64,000 nt of DNA from Mycobacterium ostraviense. Its GTDB lineage: Bacteria > Actinomycetota > Actinomycetes > Mycobacteriales > Mycobacteriaceae. The notes below the pieces were generated by a model. The model was not told the DNA's origin and made no database searches. It saw only the letters and a program-made list of their open reading frames with translations. Below are positions 57,688-64,000 of this stretch, in pieces. The stretch is taken from positions 2,869,282 to 2,933,281 of the forward strand of contig NZ_NKRE01000001.1 of the NCBI RefSeq assembly GCF_002705925.1, written 5' to 3'. The stretch's first letter is position 1; the number at the start of each line of letters is the position of its first letter. The translations under genes were made by a program, and so were the position numbers.

Positions 57688-58038
57688 ATGCTGATTGCGG
57701 GTGTGCTGTGCGTGTGTGCGGCGGTGGCTTCCGCCGTCTTCGGGTTCTGGTCGCTCTCTCACACCCGCACCGCCGATCCGACGCAGCTGGCGCTGCGCGC
57801 AATGGTACCTACCCAGTTGGCGGCCGCGCTCATGCTGACCGCCGGAGGTGTCGTGGCACTTGCGGCGGCTGCGCCAACGGCTTTGGTGATGATGGTTGTT
57901 TGCGTGGCCGGCGCGTTCGGCACGCTGGCCACCGGCTCATGGCAGAGCGCCCGCTACGCGCTGCGCCGGGAGGCTGCCCGAACCAAGTCGGCTGATTGCG
58001 GCGGCGATTGCGCGGCCTGCACGTTGTCCTGCCGATGA
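57688..58038 (+). CDS. Small three-helix membrane protein (Rv0039c-like)
   Basis: The 116 residues include hydrophobic helices at about 3-24, 40-60 and 65-83. The C-terminus carries a short Cys-rich tail CGGDCAACTLSC with four cysteines. The length matches Rv0039c (115 residues), a conserved membrane protein of unknown function in mycobacteria. The cysteines could bind a metal or form disulfides; which side they face is not known. It follows mtc28 by 77 bp. Confidence 0.82.
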   Translation: MLIAGVLCVCAAVASAVFGFWSLSHTRTADPTQLALRAMVPTQLAAALMLTAGGVVALAAAAPTALVMMVVCVAGAFGTLATGSWQSARYALRREAARTKSADCGGDCAACTLSCR

Positions 58039-58119
58039 ATTCGGCAGCGGGCGGTCGGTTCTCCCGACGCGTCATCCGGGTTGCCGGACCCGCGGAGTCG
58101 AGCGTGGCTTGGTCTTAGC

Positions 58120-58728
58120 TTAGTTGCGGCTGAGGTCGATCGGATGGGTAGCCAGCAGCGAAAGCGGTAACGGCTGCCGCCGCAAGACCTGCCCCCACAA
58201 GTCGGCTCTCGGCGGAACCAAGACGTCAGATGGCAACGCCGACAACACAATCCAGTCATCGCGTTCGATTTCGCCTTCGAGCTGACCGATAGTCCAGCCC
58301 GAGTACCCGGCGAAGATCCGCACACCTTCGACCACCGGCGCAAGCAGGTCGGGGTCGGCGTCCAGATCCACCATCGCCATTCGGCCCGCAACATGGCGTA
58401 GGCCCGGCACCCCGTCCGGATCCGCACCGACCCGCAGTACGGCCAGGCACAGGGCGGCGTCGCGCTTGACCGGGCCCCCGATGAACATCGTCTTCGGTTT
58501 GGCAGCGAGTTTGGCCCACTGCGGCAACACGTTGTAAACCGCTGTCTCACTGGGTCGGTTGAGCACCACACCCAAGGTGCCGCCATCGTTGTGCTCGACG
58601 ATGTAGATCACGCTGCGCCGAAAGGTCGGCTCCAGCAGATCGGTGTTGGCCAGCAGCAAAGTACCCGCTCGCACACGTTGTGCGGCGGGTGCCATGTAGT
58701 CTTCGGGATCTTCCTGCGGCGCCACCAC
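58120..58728 (-). CDS. YqgE/AlgH-family protein (Rv0038-like)
   Basis: The 202 residues match UPF0301 (YqgE/AlgH): [60 protein letters not shown] and [17 protein letters not shown]. The family is a small single-domain fold of unknown biochemical function; in Pseudomonas AlgH affects alginate expression. It is divergent from the MFS gene and has the exact length of Rv0038. Confidence 0.93.
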   Translation of the reverse strand: MVAPQEDPEDYMAPAAQRVRAGTLLLANTDLLEPTFRRSVIYIVEHNDGGTLGVVLNRPSETAVYNVLPQWAKLAAKPKTMFIGGPVKRDAALCLAVLRVGADPDGVPGLRHVAGRMAMVDLDADPDLLAPVVEGVRIFAGYSGWTIGQLEGEIERDDWIVLSALPSDVLVPPRADLWGQVLRRQPLPLSLLATHPIDLSRN

Positions 58729-58854
58729 ACCATCATCGCACTCACCACAGCATCACCGGGCCAAACAAGCGCGGTCGGCAGATATTTGTACTGTGATTGG
58801 GTCGGCACAGCGCGAAACCAGCATTGCCTGCGCCCGATCGTGGAAGTGGGTTTT

Positions 58855-60156
58855 GTGATTCGCAGCCAGACGAAAGCCAGTGCACCGGTCGCACTGTGGC
58901 GGTCGGTACGTGCTCTGCCCGACTTCGGGCGACTGCTGCAGCTTCGCATAGCGAGTCAATTCGGTGACGGTCTCTTCCAGGCGGGACTCGCGGGAGCACT
59001 GCTGTTCAATCCGGACCGGGCCACCGACCCGATGGCGATCGCACGAGCTTTCGCGGTGCTGTTTCTGCCCTATTCACTGCTTGGCCCATTCGCCGGAGCA
59101 CTGATGGATCGCTGGGATCGGCGGCTGGTGCTCGTCGGCGCCAACATCGGCCGGCTGGCCCTCATTGCCGGGATCGGCACAATCCTGGCGCTTCGCGGCG
59201 GGGATCTTTTGCTCCTGATCGGAGCGCTATTCGCCAATGGTTTAGCGCGGTTCGTGGCATCGGGCTTATCGGCATCGTTGCCCCATGTGGTGCCACGCGA
59301 ACAGGTGGTCACGATGAACTCGGTGGCCACTGCGTCGGGCGCGGTCGCGGCCTTCCTGGGCGCGAACTTCATGCTGTTGCCCCGCTGGCTGGCCGGCGGC
59401 GGCGATCACGGTGCCGCCGTGGTGGTCTTCAGCGCCATTGTCCCGGTGCTGATTGCGTTGCTGCTGTCGTTGCGGTTCGCCCCCCGGGTACTCGGTCCGG
59501 ACGACACCAAGCGCGCGATCCATGGGTCGGTCGTGTACGCGGTGGTCACCGGCTGGCTACACGGCGTGCGTACCGTCGTGCAACAACCGACGGTTGCCGC
59601 TGCGTTGTCGGGCTTGGCCGCACACCGGATGGTGGTCGGCATCAACTCGCTGTTGATCTTGCTGCTGGTCCACCACATGAAAGATGCGGACGTCGTGGGG
59701 TTCGGCACCGCCCTGGTGTTCTTCGCCGCCACGGGTCTCGGGGCATTCCTGGCCAACGTGTTGACCCCGGTCTTGATCCGGCGGTGGGGGCGCTATGCGA
59801 CGGCCAACGGCGCCCTGATCGCGGCCGCGACGATCGAAATCGCCGGCGCCGGCCTGGTGATCCCGATCATGGTGGCATGCGGGTTCCTGCTGGGGGTGGC
59901 CGGCCAGGTGGTCAAGCTGTGTGCCGACTCCGCGATGCAGATAGACGTCGACGACCCGTTGCGCGGGCACGTGTTCGCGGTCCAGGATGCGTTGTTCTGG
60001 GTCTCCTACATCGCCTCGGTTACCGTGGCCGCGGCGTTGATTCCAGCCGACGGGCACGCGCCCGCGTTCGTGTTGTTCGGCTCGGTGATCTATTTGACCG
60101 GGCTGGTGGTTCACAGCATCGTTGGCCGACGGGGCCAGCCGGTCAATGGCGACTAA
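58855..60156 (+). CDS. Major facilitator superfamily transporter (Rv0037c-like)
   Basis: GTG 58855 gives 433 residues; the longer open frame overlaps the divergent YqgE gene and is ignored. There are about twelve hydrophobic segments. The inter-helix loop [15 protein letters not shown] matches the MFS A motif, and the second half repeats the fold. MFS proteins of this group are drug or small-molecule exporters; the substrate is unknown. The DinB-type gene begins 12 bp after its stop, so the two form an operon. Orthologue of Rv0037c. Confidence 0.9.
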   Translation: MIRSQTKASAPVALWRSVRALPDFGRLLQLRIASQFGDGLFQAGLAGALLFNPDRATDPMAIARAFAVLFLPYSLLGPFAGALMDRWDRRLVLVGANIGRLALIAGIGTILALRGGDLLLLIGALFANGLARFVASGLSASLPHVVPREQVVTMNSVATASGAVAAFLGANFMLLPRWLAGGGDHGAAVVVFSAIVPVLIALLLSLRFAPRVLGPDDTKRAIHGSVVYAVVTGWLHGVRTVVQQPTVAAALSGLAAHRMVVGINSLLILLLVHHMKDADVVGFGTALVFFAATGLGAFLANVLTPVLIRRWGRYATANGALIAAATIEIAGAGLVIPIMVACGFLLGVAGQVVKLCADSAMQIDVDDPLRGHVFAVQDALFWVSYIASVTVAAALIPADGHAPAFVLFGSVIYLTGLVVHSIVGRRGQPVNGD

Positions 60157-60167
60157 GGGAGGTACTG

Positions 60168-60941
60168 ATGGCGGGTCCGGGTTCGATCGTCGCTGACCTG
60201 CGGGCCGAAAGCGACGACCTCGATGCGCTGGTGGCGCCTCTTCCGCCGCAGCGATGGGCCGAGTCGACACCGGCACCGGGCTGGACCATCGCACACCAGA
60301 TCGGCCACCTGTTGTGGACTGATCGGGTGGCGCTCACCGCGGTCACCGACGAGGCCGGGTTTTCCGACGTACTGACCCAGGCGGCGGCAGATCCTGCCGG
60401 CTTCGTGGACGCCGGAGCCGAAGAGCTCGCGGCCCGGCCGCCGGGCGAGCTGCTCGACGACTGGCGGATGACGAGGGGCCGGTTGCACGATGCGCTGCTG
60501 ACGGTCGCCGATGGCCGCAAACTACCGTGGTTCGGGCCACCGATGAGCGCGGCGTCGATGGCCACCGCGCGATTGATGGAGACCTGGGCGCACGGACTCG
60601 ACGTCGCCGACGCCCTCGGTGTCAGTCGGCCTGCCACCAACCGGCTGCGCTCCATAGCGCATCTCGGTGTCCGCACCCGGGACTACGCGTTCTTCGTCAA
60701 CAACCTGACCCCGCCGGCCGAGCCTTTCCGGGTGGAATTGCGCGGCCCTGACGGTGACACCTGGTCCTGGGGGCCGGCCGATGCCGCCCAGCGCGTCACC
60801 GGATCCGCCGAGGATTTCTGTTTCCTGGTCACCCAGCGGCGAGCGTTGCCCACCCTCGACATCACCGCGGTAGGGGAGGACGCGCAGCGGTGGTTGACGA
60901 TCGCTCAAGCCTTCGCCGGCCCGCCCGGCCGCGGGCGATGA
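60168..60941 (+). CDS. DinB/mycothiol-dependent maleylpyruvate isomerase-like protein (Rv0036c-like)
   Basis: ATG 60168 has AAGGGAGGT upstream and gives 257 residues, the length of Rv0036c. The N-terminal helical bundle has the DinB-like pattern [21 protein letters not shown], with His near 42-46, and [15 protein letters not shown], whose His completes the metal triad. A C-terminal domain (about 175-255) follows. These proteins use mycothiol or act as metal-dependent transferases; the reaction is not known. The last residues and the stop lie inside the first unit of a 56-bp repeat. Confidence 0.9.
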   Translation: MAGPGSIVADLRAESDDLDALVAPLPPQRWAESTPAPGWTIAHQIGHLLWTDRVALTAVTDEAGFSDVLTQAAADPAGFVDAGAEELAARPPGELLDDWRMTRGRLHDALLTVADGRKLPWFGPPMSAASMATARLMETWAHGLDVADALGVSRPATNRLRSIAHLGVRTRDYAFFVNNLTPPAEPFRVELRGPDGDTWSWGPADAAQRVTGSAEDFCFLVTQRRALPTLDITAVGEDAQRWLTIAQAFAGPPGRGR

Positions 60942-61067
60942 GCGCGCGCCAGCGCGCGAAGAGAGCCGCGGCCCATCAGCCCGGCCGCGGGCGATGAGCG
61001 CGCGCCAGCGCGCGAAGAGAGCCGCGGCCCATCAGCCCGGCCGCGGGCGATGAGCGCGCGCCAGCGT
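60923..61067. repeat. Tandem 56-bp repeat, 2.6 copies, at a synteny break
   Basis: Units begin at 60923, 60979 and 61035. The first two are identical, and the third is truncated after 33 bp as it meets the DUF2710 gene end. The unit is very GC-rich, with inverted GCGCGC segments that can fold. The repeat contains the stop codon of the DinB-type gene and reaches the stop of the convergent gene. In H37Rv the genes Rv0031-Rv0035 (including bioF2, acpA and fadD34) occupy this position; none are here. Confidence 0.9.
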
Positions 61068-61387
61068 CAGTGCAGCGAGCCGCCGTAGCGTGCCTGGTTT
61101 TCGGCCTCTGCTTCCTCCCGCAGCGCCGCGATCGCGGCGTTCAGCCTATCGGCCAGTTCTCCGTGGGAATAGCCGGTCATCACGCCAGGATGCAATCTCA
61201 ACTTGAGCAGCCGCCCATCCGAATTGGCAATGGCGTGAATATCTCCCAGGTCCACGCTGTAGGTGACGGTTTCCGCCTGTGCGACAACTGCTTCCCACTT
61301 GTCGGCCGCCTCGCTTAGCTCACGAAGAACCGATTCGACGAGGTCCTTGTCGCTCAGTTCCGCGCGATCACCAGACCCCGGCACCAA
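61067..61387 (-). CDS. DUF2710 protein (Rv0030-like)
   Basis: The 106 residues are mainly helical and acidic: DLVESVLRELSEAADKWEAVV and HGELADRLNAAIAALREEAE. The central segment SVDLGDIHAIANSDGRLLKLRLHPGV resembles the YbaB/EspB-associated fold common to ESX-linked small proteins. The length is close to Rv0030 (109). It is the last gene of the ESX-associated cluster on this strand, 57 bp after the DUF5631 gene. No function is known. Confidence 0.85.
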   Translation of the reverse strand: MVPGSGDRAELSDKDLVESVLRELSEAADKWEAVVAQAETVTYSVDLGDIHAIANSDGRLLKLRLHPGVMTGYSHGELADRLNAAIAALREEAEAENQARYGGSLH

Positions 61388-61444
61388 AACAGTATGTCGA
61401 CGGCTCTAACCAGCGTCAATTCAATCGTCCGCCAACTTGATCGG

Positions 61445-62677
61445 CTATTGGTTGAGTTCGCGGAACCAGGCGAAGTGATAGTTGGCTGATACCGGGTCTC
61501 CGGTAACCCCGCTTTCGGTGGCCGCCAACAACATACAGTTGAGCAACAGCGCGGTATCGACGTTCGGGTACTGGGCCACGACCTCATGCCGTGCGGTATC
61601 GAGATGCACTCGCAGCAGGTCGATTTCGTCTTCGCCGACGCCGCCTCCGGCGGCCGAGGCCTGGGCCAGCAGGTGCACTATCCGCGGCAGTCCGTCGCGC
61701 CAGCGGGTAGCCCCGCTCAGCTCCGATGCCAGGTTGTCCAACGTCGGTAATTCGCGCGGCTTCGGCGAGGACGTGGTCGGAGTGAAGTCACTTGTCCAGC
61801 CCAAGATGTCACCGGGGCGATAGGTTGCCAGGCGCGCCGTCGTGCCAATCAGCTTGGCGACGCCGCCGCTGCGGCGCTTCGGCTCCAGCAACTGGACACC
61901 TTCCGGGAGCATGACCCCAGGAGGTACCCAACCGTGGGCCAGGTCGGTGACCAGTACCGTCATCCCGTCCGCGCGCTGCCCGACCGCCCAGTTCAGCCGC
62001 GGTTCCTGACGAGCCACGAAGGTCAGGAGCCGCTGCAGCCGTTCGTCGTCGGATTCGGGTGCGGCCACGCCCCGCGCCGGCGTCACCGACTCGGCCACAG
62101 CGACCTCCGCTTCCGGAGGTGCGGCCTGTCGGACTTGTTCCTTCTCGTGGGCGGCCGGTTGCTCTTCCTCCGTGGCGTCCTCAACGACAGGAAGCACTCG
62201 GGTGCTCGCCAGGTCTCCTGTGGCACCCGGCTCCTCATCCTTGATGGCGGGGAGCACCCGGGTCCGTTCCAGATCCGTCCCGCCCGAATCAGCGGTGACC
62301 GGCGGACTCGCGGCGACGGGCGGCGCAGGCTGTCCGCGGAGTTGCCGCAGTGTCGACTCGACTCGTCGCACCGCTCGCGCGCGGGCCTCGTCGATCACCG
62401 CGGCTTCGGCCGCGCGGCGGGCGGAATCAAGCATCACCGCTGACCTGAGCGTCCTCAACTCGTCGTTGGCAGAACCGACGATCCGGTCTAAGTCGTCTTT
62501 CAGATACGCTGCCAGCGCGGCGGTTTCGGCATTGTTCGGCGACAGCTCGACGGGCCAGAGCCCGCCGATCACCCACGGGGTGCAATCGGGGGGAGAACTG
62601 AAAGCCGGAATCGTGAGGGATTCTTCCGTCGCTCTCCGCAGGCGCTGGCGCGCCGTCCGCCTGCCGAAGATCCCCAC
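61445..62677 (-). CDS. DUF5631/DUF5632 ESX-associated protein (Rv0029-like)
   Basis: The 410 residues have an N-terminal helical region (about 1-115) with an Arg-rich start, a Pro/Ala/Glu linker (about 115-200) and a C-terminal domain (210-405). The last contains LNWAVGQRADGMTVLVTDLAHGW and SANYHFAWFRELNQ. I assign it to the DUF5631/DUF5632 family by resemblance to Rv0029 and by context. Family members occur with EspC-like proteins and are thought to accompany ESX secretion, but no function is proven. The linker repeats TRVLP twice. Confidence 0.8.
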   Translation of the reverse strand: MGIFGRRTARQRLRRATEESLTIPAFSSPPDCTPWVIGGLWPVELSPNNAETAALAAYLKDDLDRIVGSANDELRTLRSAVMLDSARRAAEAAVIDEARARAVRRVESTLRQLRGQPAPPVAASPPVTADSGGTDLERTRVLPAIKDEEPGATGDLASTRVLPVVEDATEEEQPAAHEKEQVRQAAPPEAEVAVAESVTPARGVAAPESDDERLQRLLTFVARQEPRLNWAVGQRADGMTVLVTDLAHGWVPPGVMLPEGVQLLEPKRRSGGVAKLIGTTARLATYRPGDILGWTSDFTPTTSSPKPRELPTLDNLASELSGATRWRDGLPRIVHLLAQASAAGGGVGEDEIDLLRVHLDTARHEVVAQYPNVDTALLLNCMLLAATESGVTGDPVSANYHFAWFRELNQ

Positions 62678-62757
62678 CGGCTAAGCGTACCGGGACTGCG
62701 AGAGCCGCTGCAGATGCCTGAATTGTGCCGGCTCCATGGCCTGGGTAGCGTAAAGCC

Positions 62758-62901
62758 ATGGCTGATTCTGCGCTGCAGCAGCAACTCGACGAGGTGCGGA
62801 CCTTACTGTCCCGCGCGCGAGAGTTGTTCGGCGCCAATCCCATCGAACCGCCCACCGATATCGTCCCAGATCCTGAGACGGCCAGGCCCTGGATGCTCTA
62901 G
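62758..62901 (+). CDS. Small ORF of 47 residues inside the ESX-associated cluster
   Basis: ATG 62758 to TAG 62901 encodes 47 residues: a helical start (ADSALQQQLDEVRTLLSRAR), then ELFGANPIEPPTDIVPDPE and a terminal ARPWML. High GC at third positions and the balanced composition suggest a real gene. It lies on the opposite strand to its neighbours in an 80-bp-flanked gap (starts at 62677, ends at 62906). It resembles nothing I can name. The ribosome-binding site is weak (TAAAGCC). Confidence 0.5.
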   Translation: MADSALQQQLDEVRTLLSRARELFGANPIEPPTDIVPDPETARPWML

Positions 62902-62905
62902 AGCG

Positions 62906-63211
62906 TCACCGCCGGCGCCGGCGCAGTTGGTGCGCCAGTAGTTTCTCAATCGCCGCGTCGAGATCTTGGTTGGTCGGGACGCTGGGGGACGGCGTGTGCC
63001 CGGCCGCGATGATCTCGTCGCGTACTTCCAGCAAGGCTTTGAGGCAGGAAACGTCGGCGGTCAGCAGGATGCCCTCGGCCAAAGTCTCGGCATCGGTATC
63101 CATGGCGCCCTCACTCAGCGCGACGCTATGCATGTAGCCACCACGACAGGAGCGAACCAGGATGTGCCCACTGGGATGGACGGTGTCGAAGGCAGGATTG
63201 GCGTCCGTCAT
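62906..63211 (-). CDS. DUF2694 protein (Rv0028-like)
   Basis: ATG 63211 gives 101 residues, the length of Rv0028; the frame extends 20 codons upstream into the EspC-like gene's end. The core PSGHILVRSCRGGYMHSVAL forms strands, followed by a helical region LAEGILLTADVSCLKALLEVRDEIIAAG and a basic tail of several Arg. DUF2694 members are found beside ESX-associated genes; function unknown. It starts 7 bp after the EspC-like stop, so the two are co-transcribed. Confidence 0.85.
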   Translation of the reverse strand: MTDANPAFDTVHPSGHILVRSCRGGYMHSVALSEGAMDTDAETLAEGILLTADVSCLKALLEVRDEIIAAGHTPSPSVPTNQDLDAAIEKLLAHQLRRRRR

Positions 63212-63218
63212 CGTCCTG

Positions 63219-63536
63219 TCATCGATCGGGGTCAAAGACTCTGCTGAAGTCCCGTGCCGCGTCTTGGTCATGCCGTTCCCACATGGCGGCCGACGTCCTC
63301 AGGCTCTGGGCGATATCGGCATGGTCATCGGCTTGCTGCTCGTAACACTGGCGCCGCAACTCGAGGAGTTCCCGGCCGGCGCCCCGAAGCTCGGCGAAGA
63401 TCGGCCCGAGCGACTCCAGGCTCTCCAGGATCGCGGCATGCGACGACGGCACGGTGCGCAAGTACTCCGACGTCTCCTGGTGATGGGCGGCGGCTTCACG
63501 TAAGTGCGCCGGCACCACATGGATTCGATCTGCCAT
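63219..63536 (-). CDS. EspC-like DUF2580 protein (Rv0027-like)
   Basis: The 105 residues form a helix-turn-helix hairpin of the EspC/DUF2580 type: VVPAHLREAAAHHQETSEYLRT and ELRRQCYEQQADDHADIAQSL. In place of a WXG motif the turn has LGPIFAELRGAGRELL. EspC-like proteins are ESX-1-linked secreted or secretion-related factors. Same length as Rv0027. Upstream is the DUF4226 gene, 39 bp away, on the same strand. No ESX core genes are in the window. Confidence 0.85.
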   Translation of the reverse strand: MADRIHVVPAHLREAAAHHQETSEYLRTVPSSHAAILESLESLGPIFAELRGAGRELLELRRQCYEQQADDHADIAQSLRTSAAMWERHDQDAARDFSRVFDPDR

Positions 63537-63575
63537 CCGCGTCTCCTTTTGTGTGCCGGCGGTCAGCCGGCGGGG

Positions 63576-64000
63576 TCAGTATTGCGAACCGGCCGAGGGA
63601 GCGGCCGGCCGGGTCGGTGTCGGTGCGCCGGCCCGGGCCGGCCCCGTCGGAGTCGTGGTGGCGGGCGGATGCTCCCAGCCTAGGAAGCTTGGCCCGCCGA
63701 TGCTGGAAACCTGTTGAATCTGGCCGTCGAGCAGTGCCTTGTTGCGGCCAAGCGCGAGCGCATGCCGATCGACGAAGAGGCCGATGTCGCCAGGTTCGAG
63801 CCGAGCCGGGTCTATCGGGTCGGTGACCGCCGTGCCCGGCGGCGGCAGGAAAATTCCCTGCTGCTGGAACGCATCTGGGATCGGCGTTCCGCCGGCTGCA
63901 GCCTTGATGGCGGCCGCGAGTTGGGGGTTGGCGGCGGTGACCGTCTCACCGTTGGGCAACGTGACGGCCGTCGGACCGGTCGGTGGCGAGTCCGGCTTGT
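63576..64000 (-). CDS. ESX-associated DUF4226-type protein, C-terminal part (Rv0026-like)
   Basis: The frame is open to the right window edge, so the start lies outside. The visible C-terminal 140 residues read TLPNGETVTAANPQLAAAIKAA, then GTPIPDAFQQQGI, DPARLEPGDIGLFVDRHALAL (an NlpC/P60- or hedgehog-like strand pair) and a Pro/Thr/Ala-rich end. The segment LEPGDIGLFVDRHALALG is typical of ESX-associated DUF4226 proteins that follow PE or EspC-like genes. Likely equivalent to the C-terminus of Rv0026. Confidence 0.7.
   Translation of the reverse strand, partial: KPDSPPTGPTAVTLPNGETVTAANPQLAAAIKAAAGGTPIPDAFQQQGIFLPPPGTAVTDPIDPARLEPGDIGLFVDRHALALGRNKALLDGQIQQVSSIGGPSFLGWEHPPATTTPTGPARAGAPTPTRPAAPSAGSQY

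Overview
The window is chromosomal DNA of a slow-growing, non-tuberculous Mycobacterium. It is GC-rich and carries mycobacterial marker families: ESX-associated EspC-like and DUF2694/DUF5631 proteins, Mtc28, PonA1, CelA1, the Rv0045c esterase and an Eis acetyltransferase. From about 28.9 kb to the right edge the gene order matches the M. tuberculosis H37Rv interval Rv0062 to Rv0026, read backwards. Icd2 (Rv0066c) and an ABC pair resembling Rv0072/Rv0073 lie further left. Rv numbers are recalled from knowledge of H37Rv, not from a search.

Left third (1-27 kb) is the accessory part. It holds the end of an LpqC-like esterase, an FtsX-type permease with an ABC ATPase that carries a cyclic-nucleotide-binding domain, a STAS protein, an N-acyl-D-amino-acid deacylase behind a clear palindromic operator, and an M19 dipeptidase with a changed metal-ligand motif. 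Wreckage of a 13E12 HNH gene and of a tyrosine recombinase follows. Next come an FAD dehydrogenase, monomeric isocitrate dehydrogenase, a frameshifted hydrolase, Eis, a universal stress protein divergent from a CtpF-like P-type ATPase, and a membrane-anchored nitroreductase. A TetR-FadE-glycosyltransferase group, a CPBP protease, a Nudix hydrolase and RNase Z close this part.

Middle (27-38 kb): an unusual hexapeptide/Cys-triplet repeat protein overlaps, tail to tail, a lone OLD-like ATPase. Then come CelA1, a CYP144-like P450, an intact ParD beside a multiply frameshifted ParE, a protein with nine consecutive 10-residue repeats, and a TnsA-like remnant flanked by inverted repeats. The replication/ribosomal operon follows (rpsF, ssb, rpsR, rplI, then dnaB). 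DnaB carries a 144-residue class 3 mini-intein in its P-loop, and a 57-bp tandem repeat separates rpsF from ssb.

Right part (38-64 kb): the cell-envelope operon (Rv0049-ponA1-Rv0051-Rv0052 equivalents), PadR-ino1 (inositol synthesis), esterase, LLM oxidoreductase and GntR. A fused amino-acid ABC importer sits between the Rv0043c and Rv0042c equivalents. MarR, SDR, leuS, mtc28, YqgE, MFS and a DinB-type protein follow. A 56-bp tandem repeat lies where H37Rv has Rv0031-Rv0035, and the ESX-associated cluster Rv0030-Rv0026 runs off the right edge. No rRNA, tRNA, CRISPR array or complete insertion sequence was seen.
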